Part shown: positions 56,886 to 64,000 of the stretch, in pieces
Layout of the letters: the number at the start of each line of letters is the position of its first letter
Position numbering within the stretch: the first letter of the stretch is position 1
DNA from: Bacteroidales bacterium
Lineage (GTDB): Bacteria; Bacteroidota; Bacteroidia; Bacteroidales; JAUNSR01
DNA length: 64,000 nt
Direction of reading: 5' to 3'
Assembly: GCA_030539115.1 (NCBI GenBank)
Contig: JAUNSR010000006.1
Coordinates: 1 to 64,000, forward strand
Notes under the pieces: generated by a model
Seen by the model: only the letters and a program-made list of their open reading frames with translations
Database searches by the model: none
Told to the model about the DNA's origin: nothing
Position numbers and translations under genes: made by a program

Positions 56886-57898
56886 ACATATTGCCAATAA
56901 AATTACAGCTTAATTATTTTTTTAACAATTAACCTATTTACCTTTATAAATAACAATCAAGGCTATCAAATTATTTTTCAACAAATTAACCGGATAAAAA
57001 ATGCTTCACATTTCATTGCAAAAAAATAAAATTAAATTACAGACATCATATCATTGGCAATTTTCCAAACTATCCAACAAACAATTGCCATAAAAACAAT
57101 ATTGTATCATATATACAATCCCTTATTTCCATTAAGTCTTAGGTGCCTGTAACCTTTTATAATTCTGTAAATAATAAAAATGCCGGGCAATACAAAAAGA
57201 ATAATAAAAAGACAGCTATAAAAAACTCAAAAACAAAGACAAAAAAGATACAGTCTCCAATATCGAAAGCAAAGTTTTACACTTAAAGTATTTTTCATGA
57301 ATTATAGTGAGATCCGACAATAAATAAAGATATATTGTTATAAAGTTAAATTTGTAAATAATAACTTTGAAAAGTTGAGTAAAAATTCATTTATAATCAT
57401 TCCTTTTTAAAATAAATATTCTTCATGACTATAAACATATAAATAATTATTGATACAATTCTTCAAATTGCCGCTCCATTAAAAACATTAATGCTTATTG
57501 ATTGATTAATTGACAACTTTCCTTATTTTAACAATCACTGTCATCGATTATTTTGGAAAAACAAACATCATTTTTTAAATATCATTTATATAAACTCGAA
57601 TTTTGACCGTCGATTCGTGCAATTTTCATCAATGATTTTCGCAAATCGACGGTCAAAATTCAAAAAAGACCGGTCAAAATTCAATCTTCTTGAATCAAAA
57701 CAAAAAAAAAACTGAAAAAAAATCTGAAAAGACAAATAAAATTTTTGACAAGACCGACATAATGCTAATAATCAATATATTACAAAACACAACCGATAAA
57801 ACAATTTTAAAAGTGTCAAATTTTAGAAATAAGGCATAAATTGATTTATAAAAGCGGCAGAAACATATCAATAGTGATTTGAATATTTTTTGAAGAAA
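56886..57898. other. 1-kb gene-free region
   Basis: Very AT-rich, no supported reading frame on either strand. It holds the inverted repeat and repeated 12-mer at 57598-57682 and a minor 8-bp inverted repeat (TGGCAATT at 57055-57062, complement at 57083-57090). It lies between the end of the SDR gene and the trp promoter, both on the minus strand. An untranslated RNA cannot be excluded. Confidence 0.5.
57598..57682. repeat. 18-bp inverted repeat plus a third copy of its 12-bp end
   Basis: GAATTTTGACCGTCGATT (57598-57615) is followed after 28 bp by its exact complement (57644-57661). The 12-mer CGGTCAAAATTC then occurs twice in the same direction, at 57650-57661 and 57671-57682, exactly 21 bp apart. 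The second direct copy overlaps a GACCGGTC palindrome (57668-57675). Confidence 0.8.
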
Positions 57899-58621
57899 TC
57901 ACAGCTTATTTGATGAAAAATTCCAACCATTTTCGCCCGAATAAATCATAAGTTTTGTCATTCCCCCATCAATGCAAATGTTCTCTCCGGTAATAAAGCC
58001 TGCTTTATCGGAAGTTAAAAAAATCACCATGTTTGCAATATCTTCAGGGGTGCCTATCCTTTCAACCGGATGCTGGAGCTTGTCGTTTAAAGAATATTCA
58101 TTTGAGGTTGTATTTATCCAACCCGGGGATATTGAATTGACTCTTACTCTCGGTGCCAGTGAAATGGCAAGAGAATGGGTCAGTGCGCTGATTCCGCCCT
58201 TTGAAGCTGAGTAACTCTCGGTTTGAGGCTGGCTCATTCTGTCTCTTGAAGATGATATATTAATGATGCAGGCATTTTTATTCCAATAATTGTCGAAAAG
58301 TTTTGCCAAATAAAACGGAGCGGTAACTCCAACTCTTAATGCATACTCAAACTCTTCATAACTACACTCGTCAATGCCCTTCATCGGAGGAAGTGCATTG
58401 TTTATCAGGATATCAATATGTTGGTGTTCGGAAATTACCTTTAAGGCAAAACTTTCTAAAGAAAGTTTGTCGGAGAGGTCTCCAACAAAACAATTATTTT
58501 CCTTTATATCAATTATACATATTTTAGCGCCAAGCTTTTCATATTCAGTGGCGATAACTTTTCCGATGCCCGATGCGCCACCTGTTATAACCACCACCTT
58601 GTCTTTAAAAAAATTTTCCAT
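57899..58621 (-). CDS. Short-chain dehydrogenase/reductase
   Basis: 240 residues from the ATG at 58621, which directly precedes the fold (MENFFKDKVVVITGG); the longer frame from 58693 adds an unrelated tail. NAD(P)-binding TGGASGIG (about residues 14-21), the NNA segment (ILINNALPPM), catalytic Ser (NISSSRDR) and YSASK are all present, with the C-terminal segment FITGENICIDGG. IIDIKE after the second strand ends in Asp, which favours NAD over NADP. The substrate is unknown. It follows the YgbA-like gene by 108 bp on the same strand. Confidence 0.88.
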   Translation of the reverse strand: MENFFKDKVVVITGGASGIGKVIATEYEKLGAKICIIDIKENNCFVGDLSDKLSLESFALKVISEHQHIDILINNALPPMKGIDECSYEEFEYALRVGVTAPFYLAKLFDNYWNKNACIINISSSRDRMSQPQTESYSASKGGISALTHSLAISLAPRVRVNSISPGWINTTSNEYSLNDKLQHPVERIGTPEDIANMVIFLTSDKAGFITGENICIDGGMTKLMIYSGENGWNFSSNKL

Positions 58622-58729
58622 AGCGTTTTGTAGATTATTATTAGATATAAATTTGTTGCTATATTTTATTAATAAACATGCAATTACCCTCAAAAGAGGA
58701 ACAAAAATTATTTAATAATATAGTTTTTA

Positions 58730-59047
58730 TTATCTTTTTGGTGTTTTTGCCTCATCTATAAGATGACGAATAGCCATAATAGGATGAACAAACAACATTC
58801 TTGGGCCTGCAACTTTCATCACCTCTTTTATTCTTTGCTTCATTTGAGGAGAATAACAATGAATAGGACACTTTCTACAGCTCGACTTGTTGTTTCCAAA
58901 AGGACATCTGTCGAGACGTTCCTTTGCGTACTCCAAAAGCTCCGTACAGGCAGGGCACAATGCTTCATCACCTTTGCTCCACTTGCAATATATATGAATC
59001 ATCTCTTCAACGGTCTCTTTCTCTCTTTGTATTTTATTTTTTTTCAT
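58730..59047 (-). CDS. YgbA-like (nitrous oxide-stimulated promoter family) Cys-rich protein
   Basis: 105 residues, soluble, with seven cysteines in the family pattern: IYCKWSKGDEALCPACTELLEYAKERLDRCPFGNNKSSCRKCPIHCY, then PQMKQRIKEVMKVAGPRMLFVHPIMAIRHL. Proteins of this family are linked to nitric oxide or nitrosative stress regulons in enterobacteria and probably bind a metal or an Fe-S cluster. The -7 element TATATTTG at plus coordinates 59101-59108 lies 53 bp upstream. The SDR gene follows. Confidence 0.8.
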   Translation of the reverse strand: MKKNKIQREKETVEEMIHIYCKWSKGDEALCPACTELLEYAKERLDRCPFGNNKSSCRKCPIHCYSPQMKQRIKEVMKVAGPRMLFVHPIMAIRHLIDEAKTPKR

Positions 59048-59100
59048 AATGTGTAAATCGGCAACATTAGTTAGTAAAGTACATGTCTATAGGTCTAATG

Positions 59101-59223
59101 CAAATATATTCATTATAGATTGTTTTTTTCATGCCCGAATAATTCTTTAATTGAGTTAATCATTATTTAAGAAAAATTTTATCCTTTTTAAATGACAATG
59201 AAATAGAATATATTTTACATTTG
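59101..59223. promoter_or_regulatory. Divergent -7 elements for the YgbA-like (-) and TetR (+) genes
   Basis: Minus-strand TATATTTG at plus coordinates 59101-59108 and plus-strand TACATTTG at 59216-59223. -33 elements are weak. Confidence 0.5.
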
Positions 59224-59228
59224 TATTA

Positions 59229-59257
59229 TTAACAATATTGTTAAACATTTTTGTTAA
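59229..59257 (+). promoter_or_regulatory. Operator-like palindromes at the tetR promoter
   Basis: TTAACAATATTGTTAA (59229-59244) is a perfect 16-bp palindrome that begins at the expected transcription start, 6 bp after the -7 element. It overlaps a second, imperfect copy (59241-59257). This is where a TetR-family repressor would be expected to bind to control its own operon. Confidence 0.65.
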
Positions 59258-59303
59258 TACAGTAAATCAATACAGAACACCGAGAAACAAAAACGTATAA
59301 AAT

Positions 59304-60062
59304 ATGAGTGAATCAAAAAACAGCACCAACACTGAGCATTTAATACTTGAGGCGGCTGAAAATGAATTTTTAAATAAAGGCTTCGATTCTGCCAAGACAA
59401 CAGAAATAGCAAAATCGGCAGGAGTAACTCATGCAATGCTTCACTATTATTTCAGGACAAAAGAGAATCTGTTTAACAAAGTATTTGAAGATAGAATCGA
59501 ACTCTTCAGCAGCTCATTATTTTTAAACGACAGGGATAATGATTTTGAAATCAAACTTGACAGAATACTGGAATCACAAATGGCAGGCTGCAATAATTAT
59601 GAAAAGGAGCTTAGAAAAAAAACAATAAACTTTCTGTTGATAGTATCTCAAATGATGAGCCGGCATTTTGATTTTATTGTGGAAAACCCGCTGCTTCCGA
59701 GATTTGTTGTCAATGAATTAATATCGCGTCCTGAAAGAATGGATAATTTTTCAGAAAGGCTGAAAGATATAGCAGGCGATCTCAAATCATCCTTTGAAAA
59801 AGATTTGAATTTTCTAATCTCACAAGGCTCAATCAACAGTGTAAGCAGTATAAATCTTCTTCTGGATATTGTCTCTCTCAATGTATTTGTGTTTATAACT
59901 TTCCCTATTGTAAAGCTTTTCGCCCTGAATGATTCAAAATCGGCTGAAGAGTTTTTTATGGAAAGAAAAAAAGAAAATATATCAACAATTCTTCATCGGT
60001 TAACAAACGACAAGAATCTTATAGCTGAAATACTTGATGTAGTGGAAAAGAGACATCAATAG
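59304..60062 (+). CDS. TetR-family transcriptional regulator
   Basis: 252 residues. The N-terminal TetR helix-turn-helix is typical (EAAENEFLNKGFDSAKTTEIAKSAGVTHAMLHYYFRTKENLFNKVFEDR). The C-terminal ligand domain is diverged and helical. It heads a run of genes, 28 bp before tolC, encoding a TolC-HlyD-ABC exporter. The arrangement resembles the E. coli CecR (YbiH)-YbhGFSR set, where the TetR protein represses the exporter. Palindromes at its promoter suggest autoregulation of the whole operon. Confidence 0.9.
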   Translation: MSESKNSTNTEHLILEAAENEFLNKGFDSAKTTEIAKSAGVTHAMLHYYFRTKENLFNKVFEDRIELFSSSLFLNDRDNDFEIKLDRILESQMAGCNNYEKELRKKTINFLLIVSQMMSRHFDFIVENPLLPRFVVNELISRPERMDNFSERLKDIAGDLKSSFEKDLNFLISQGSINSVSSINLLLDIVSLNVFVFITFPIVKLFALNDSKSAEEFFMERKKENISTILHRLTNDKNLIAEILDVVEKRHQ

Positions 60063-60090
60063 AAATCATAAAAGAAAAGATCATTTATTT

Positions 60091-61395
60091 ATGAAAACAA
60101 AAATCGTTATTCAACAAGGATTATTAATGATACTCTCTCTGATGCTATCCTCTAATGTGTCTGCACAATATACGATAGAGGAGCTCCAAAAGAGTGCACA
60201 AGAAAATTATCCATTGATTGATAAATATTCATTACTTGAAAAAAGCGAAGAGTTTACTATATCAAATATCGACCGACAGAATCTTCCTCAAGTTACTGTT
60301 GTTGCTCAGGCAACTTATCAGTCAAAAGTTACAGGATTTCCCAATCAAATGAAGGATATTTATTCTCAGATGGGAATTGACTTGAAAGGATTAAATAAAG
60401 ACCAGTACAAAGCTGTTGTTGATGTCAATCAAAATATTTGGGACGGTGGAAATATTTCTGCTTCAAAAAATATTGCCAAAGCTGAGAATGAGGTCAAAGT
60501 CAAAGAAACAAACCTGCAAATTTACGAGATAAATAAAAGAGTAAACGATATATTCTTTTCTTTGCTTCTTCTCAATGCTTCTCAAAAACAGAATGAAATC
60601 TATAGAGAACTTTTAAATGCCAATCTTGAAAAGGTTAAATCATTTGTCAAAAATGGAGTTGCCCTAACATCAGATGCACAAATGATTGAAGTGGAAATTT
60701 TAAAATCCGAACAACAATTGGTATCGATAGAGTCTAATAAGGAAGCTTTTCTTCAAATGCTCTCTCTTCTTACGGGAAAGGATATAAAATCATCGGCAAT
60801 GCTTTTAGAACCGACCATTAATGAATATGGTTTTTCAGGGGATATAAAGAGTCCTGAATTGGAAATATTCGATTCTCGGATTAATCTTTTAAATAAAAGA
60901 AAAGAGGAAATTAAAGCCTCCTCTATGCCAAGGATAAGCGCATTTGTACAAGGAATGTATGGAAATCCCGGATTGAATATGTTTGAAAACATGATTAATG
61001 ACAAATGGTCGTGGGATTATATTGCAGGTTTAAGACTGCAATGGAATATAAGCTCATTATATTATAAGAAAAATAGGACAAAAATATTAGATACCGACAA
61101 AGAGATAATTAATAATCAAAAGGAGACATTCTTATTCAATACCAACCTGAAGATTTCTCAGCAGCAGGCAATGATTTTAAAGGCAGAGAAAGTGCTTTCT
61201 CAGGATGAAAAGATTATAGAGCTTAGAGAATCGATAAGGAAGTCCGGTGAATCAAAACTTAAAAATGGGATTATTGACATAACAGACTTGCTCAATGATA
61301 TAAGCAATGAAAATCTTGCCAAAACAGACAGGATACTGCATAAGACCGAGCTTCTAAAAAGCATATATGATCTAAAATTCACTACAAACAATTAA
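60091..61395 (+). CDS. TolC-family outer-membrane efflux protein
   Basis: 434 residues. A signal peptide ends at SSNVSAQ. The two-fold repeat of long coiled-coil helices and short beta segments is visible (first half about residues 26-210, second half 240-430), with typical wording such as VDVNQNIWDGGNISASKNIAKAENEVK and DYIAGLRLQWNIS. It forms the trimeric channel-tunnel through the outer membrane. It is placed between the regulator and the HlyD adaptor, 10 bp before the latter, so the exporter carries a dedicated exit duct. Confidence 0.88.
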   Translation: MKTKIVIQQGLLMILSLMLSSNVSAQYTIEELQKSAQENYPLIDKYSLLEKSEEFTISNIDRQNLPQVTVVAQATYQSKVTGFPNQMKDIYSQMGIDLKGLNKDQYKAVVDVNQNIWDGGNISASKNIAKAENEVKVKETNLQIYEINKRVNDIFFSLLLLNASQKQNEIYRELLNANLEKVKSFVKNGVALTSDAQMIEVEILKSEQQLVSIESNKEAFLQMLSLLTGKDIKSSAMLLEPTINEYGFSGDIKSPELEIFDSRINLLNKRKEEIKASSMPRISAFVQGMYGNPGLNMFENMINDKWSWDYIAGLRLQWNISSLYYKKNRTKILDTDKEIINNQKETFLFNTNLKISQQQAMILKAEKVLSQDEKIIELRESIRKSGESKLKNGIIDITDLLNDISNENLAKTDRILHKTELLKSIYDLKFTTNN

Positions 61396-61405
61396 TATTC
61401 ACATT

Positions 61406-62293
61406 ATGAAAAAAATATATTTCCTTGTTTTAATATTATTCTCAGCTTGCAGCTCGAATGATAAAAACTTTGATGCAACAGGATTTTTTGAAACGACAGA
61501 AGTTACTGTTTCTGCAGAAGCAAACGGAAGAATTACGAGTTTGAATATTTCTGAAGGCTATGAGCTGAATAAAAATCAGTCAGTCGGAGCAATCGATTCC
61601 ATTCAGCTTTATTTAAATAAGCTTCAATTGGAAGCTTCAATGAAGTCTGTAACGAGCAGCAAGCCGGATATATCCAAACAGATTGCAGTATTGAATGAGC
61701 AGATTGCCAAACAAAAAACCGAGAAAAAACGTATTGAAAATCTTTTGAAAGATAACGCAGCAACAACAAAACAGCTTGATGACATAAACTCGGTAATAAA
61801 AGTTCTTGAAAATCAACTCTCAGCCACTCAATCAACTCTTAATAAAAATTTTTCAAGCCTTGATGCTCAAAGCTCGGCTTTGGATATTCAGATAGCACAG
61901 ATAAATGACAGGCTCGAAAAATGCAGAATAATTTCTCCTATTAACGGTACTGTGTTAAATAAATATGCTCAGGAGGGAGAACTTGCTAATATCGGAAAAC
62001 CGTTGTTTAAGCTCGGAGATACAAAAAACATGTTTCTTAGAGCCTATGTCACCTCCGGTCAGCTTGCCGGGATAAAGACAGGCGACAAGGTAAAGGTAAC
62101 AGCAGATTTCGGAGGTGATAAACAAAGAGAGTATGAAGGCATAGTAACCTGGATATCTTCGAAAAGCGAGTTTACTCCTAAAACAATTCAAACCAAAAAT
62201 GAAAGGGAGAATTTGGTTTATGCCGTGAAAATTGCTGTTGAAAACGACGGATATATAAAAATAGGAATGTACGGTGAGGTGATATTTAAATAA
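61406..62293 (+). CDS. HlyD-family membrane-fusion lipoprotein
   Basis: 295 residues. Lipoprotein signal LVLILFSACSSN (Cys16). The biotinyl-lipoyl half-motifs flank a long coiled coil (roughly residues 70-165), followed by the second half-motif (CRIISPINGTVLNKYAQEGELANIGKPLFKLGD) and a beta-barrel domain (LRAYVTSGQLAGIKTGDKVKV). It bridges the inner-membrane ABC transporter to TolC. The layout equals that of E. coli YbhG. Confidence 0.9.
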   Translation: MKKIYFLVLILFSACSSNDKNFDATGFFETTEVTVSAEANGRITSLNISEGYELNKNQSVGAIDSIQLYLNKLQLEASMKSVTSSKPDISKQIAVLNEQIAKQKTEKKRIENLLKDNAATTKQLDDINSVIKVLENQLSATQSTLNKNFSSLDAQSSALDIQIAQINDRLEKCRIISPINGTVLNKYAQEGELANIGKPLFKLGDTKNMFLRAYVTSGQLAGIKTGDKVKVTADFGGDKQREYEGIVTWISSKSEFTPKTIQTKNERENLVYAVKIAVENDGYIKIGMYGEVIFK

Positions 62294-62313
62294 CAATATT
62301 TGAATCTATTTAT

Positions 62314-63225
62314 ATGTCAATAATAGATATAGAAAATGTCAGCAAGCATTACGCCAAGACTGTGGCTGTTGACAATGTGAGTTTAAATATAGAGAAAGGT
62401 GAAATTTTTGGCATTATTGGTCCGGATGGAGCAGGTAAAACCACTCTTTTTAGAATGATGACCACACTTATCGTGCCTGACACGGGCAAGATTAATGTAA
62501 ACGGTAGTGACAGCGTAAAAGATTACTTCAGAATAAGAGAGAATATCGGTTATATGCCGGGGAAATTCTCTCTTTATCCTGATCTATCGGTTGAAGAGAA
62601 CATTAATTTTTTTGCTTCAATCTTTGGCACAACACTAAAGGAGAATTATCATTTGGTTGAAACAATTTATAAGCAAATTGAGCCATTTAAAAAGAGAAAA
62701 GCCTCTGCCCTGTCCGGCGGCATGAAGCAAAAACTTGCTCTTTGCTGTTCGCTTATCCATGCACCTGAAATACTATTTCTCGATGAACCGACAACCGGCG
62801 TTGACCCGACTTCAAGAAAGGAGTTTTGGAATATGCTCGATCAGCTGAAAAACATAGGTCTTACAATAGTTGCCTCAACTCCATATATGGATGAAGCCTC
62901 AAGATGCGACAGAATAGGATTGATGAGAAATGGGAAGTTTCTCGGTGTGGATAGTGTTGAAAATATCATTAAAAAGTATGATAAGCAACTCTGGGGAGCC
63001 AAGAGCAATGACATGTATAAGCTGCTCATTGATTTGAGAAAACACAAAGATATTGAGAGTTGCTTTACTTTTGGCGCAGAACATCACTTCACGACCTATA
63101 AAGGCACGACATTGGATATAGAAGAGCTTAAGAAATATCTGAGAGAGAAAAATCACAACAATATATCTGTTTATCCATTGAAAGCAAATATAGAGGATTG
63201 TTACATTAATCTTGCACATAATTAA
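62314..63225 (+). CDS. ABC transporter ATPase, first half of a YbhF-like pair
   Basis: 303 residues. Walker A GPDGAGKTT (near residue 35), signature LSGGMKQ and Walker B ILFLDEPTTGVDP are intact. The switch histidine is missing: the segment reads ASTPYMDEA where THYMDEA is usual. A C-terminal extension of about 70 residues follows the nucleotide-binding domain. In E. coli the two ATPase domains of YbhF are one polypeptide; here they are separate genes one base apart. The degenerate H-loop suggests that one of the two ATP sites is inactive. Confidence 0.92.
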   Translation: MSIIDIENVSKHYAKTVAVDNVSLNIEKGEIFGIIGPDGAGKTTLFRMMTTLIVPDTGKINVNGSDSVKDYFRIRENIGYMPGKFSLYPDLSVEENINFFASIFGTTLKENYHLVETIYKQIEPFKKRKASALSGGMKQKLALCCSLIHAPEILFLDEPTTGVDPTSRKEFWNMLDQLKNIGLTIVASTPYMDEASRCDRIGLMRNGKFLGVDSVENIIKKYDKQLWGAKSNDMYKLLIDLRKHKDIESCFTFGAEHHFTTYKGTTLDIEELKKYLREKNHNNISVYPLKANIEDCYINLAHN

Positions 63226-63226
63226 T

Positions 63227-63964
63227 ATGGAAAATGCCATTCATGTTGAAAATCTCACAAAGAGCTTTGGCAGTTTTAAGGCTGTTGACAGTATCTCTTT
63301 TGAAGTTGAAAAGGGGGAAATATTCGGGTTTCTTGGAGCAAACGGGGCAGGGAAAACTACTGCAATGAGAATGTTGTGCGGATTAAGCATTCCTACCTCC
63401 GGAAAAGGGACTGTTGCCGGCTTTGACATCTTCAGTGAATCTGAGAAAATAAAGCAAAGCATAGGATATATGAGTCAGAAGTTCTCACTTTATGAGGACT
63501 TGACTGTAAGTGAAAACCTTACTCTTTTTGCAGGCATTTATGGAATGAAAAGAGCGGTTATAAAAGAAAAAAGCGGTATTATTCTTAAAGAGCTTGATTT
63601 GTGGAGAGAAAAAGATTCTCTTGTAAAGTCTTTGCCCACAGGATGGAAACAAAAGCTTTCGTTCTCTGCTGCAATTTTCCATAACCCAAAAATAGTTTTT
63701 CTTGATGAACCGACAGGTGGCGTTGACCCAATGGCAAGAAGACAGTTTTGGGAAATGATTTACAAAGCATCTGAAAACGGAATAACTGTTTTTGTAACCA
63801 CACATTATCTTGATGAATCTGAATACTGCAACAGGGTCTCAATAATGGTTGATGGGAGAATTGAAGCTCTCGATACCCCTAAAAAGCTAAAAGAAAAATA
63901 TAATGCCGATTCTATGGATACTGTTTTTCAAAAGATTGCCGTCAAAGCACAAAGAGGGGAATAG
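63227..63964 (+). CDS. ABC transporter ATPase, second half of a YbhF-like pair
   Basis: 245 residues from the ATG at 63227, one base after the preceding stop; the in-frame TTG at 63212 lies inside the previous gene. Walker A GANGAGKTT, Walker B IVFLDEPTGGVDP and the switch histidine (TTHYLDESE) are present, but the signature reads SLPTGWKQ in place of LSGGQ, as in the second domain of YbhF-type proteins. Together with its partner it should form one canonical ATP site (this protein's Walker motifs and His, the partner's LSGGM signature). Confidence 0.92.
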   Translation: MENAIHVENLTKSFGSFKAVDSISFEVEKGEIFGFLGANGAGKTTAMRMLCGLSIPTSGKGTVAGFDIFSESEKIKQSIGYMSQKFSLYEDLTVSENLTLFAGIYGMKRAVIKEKSGIILKELDLWREKDSLVKSLPTGWKQKLSFSAAIFHNPKIVFLDEPTGGVDPMARRQFWEMIYKASENGITVFVTTHYLDESEYCNRVSIMVDGRIEALDTPKKLKEKYNADSMDTVFQKIAVKAQRGE

Positions 63965-63988
63965 TGTGCGTGAATTATCGATATAAAT

Positions 63989-64000
63989 ATGCTTAAAGAA
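63989..64000 (+). CDS. Start of a further gene, probably the ABC-2 permease (cut by the window end)
   Basis: Only ATGCTTAAAGAA is visible, 24 bp after the ATPase stop. By analogy with YbhGFSR the next gene should be an ABC-2 type permease. This rests on context alone. Confidence 0.35.

Noticed and set aside
57598-57682. CRISPR array
   Set aside because: Only three partial repeats in mixed orientation with unequal spacing and no cas genes in the window.

Overview
The window looks like chromosomal DNA from an AT-rich member of the Bacteroidota, most likely an anaerobic Bacteroidales. The gene content points there: a serine palmitoyltransferase of the Bacteroides type, an Oar-like and a second TonB-dependent receptor, DUF4876 and DUF6850 proteins, a sodium-pumping methylmalonyl-CoA decarboxylase, HU/SPOR and thioredoxin-like lipoproteins, and a trp operon that starts with trpB. 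Many intergenic regions carry the Bacteroides-type -7 element TAnnTTTG, and Shine-Dalgarno sequences are mostly absent. No rRNA, tRNA, CRISPR array, transposase or phage gene was seen. Species cannot be named from this sequence.

Layout. 0.3-0.7 kb: a ferritin-like diiron protein. 1.2-5.9 kb: mce-mmdA-oadG-like-mmdC-mmdB, a propionate-forming, Na+-pumping decarboxylase operon closed by a strong terminator. 6.1-9.5 kb: an Oar-like TonB-dependent receptor. 9.9-12.2 kb: two lipoproteins (thioredoxin-like, lactonase-like propeller). 12.3-15.9 kb: a carotenoid cluster (crtB, idi, a TPR-like protein of unknown role, crtI) with no cyclase. 16.3-22.1 kb: a GH43-like glycosidase, nfo, a DUF456 membrane protein, an HU/SPOR protein and a GH32 fructan hydrolase. 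22.5-29.8 kb: LysR regulator, C1 aminopeptidase, TPR protein, MscS channel, recJ. 29.9-33.1 kb: lrgB, lrgA and recQ. 33.4-39.1 kb: an M16 metallopeptidase, serine palmitoyltransferase and a divergent lipid kinase.

39.5-49.0 kb holds the most unusual protein-coding unit: a tight operon of TonB-dependent receptor, DUF4876 lipoprotein, DUF6850 outer-membrane protein and a second M16 peptidase, preceded by an Ig-like lipoprotein gene with a terminator in between. The pairing of a TonB receptor with an M16 protease recalls the Fus protein-import system of Pectobacterium, but this is only an analogy.

50.5-56.9 kb is the tryptophan operon trpBEDCFA, from which trpG is missing. Upstream of trpB is a complete ribosome-mediated attenuator: a 17-residue leader peptide with three adjacent Trp codons, an intrinsic terminator, and an 8-nt segment inside the leader reading frame that is complementary to the terminator. 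A roughly 1-kb gene-free stretch follows, with an 18-bp inverted repeat and a repeated 12-mer. 57.9-59.0 kb: an SDR and a YgbA-like Cys-rich protein. 59.3-64.0 kb: a TetR regulator with operator-like palindromes at its promoter, then TolC, HlyD and two ABC ATPases of a YbhGFSR-like exporter that runs off the window end.
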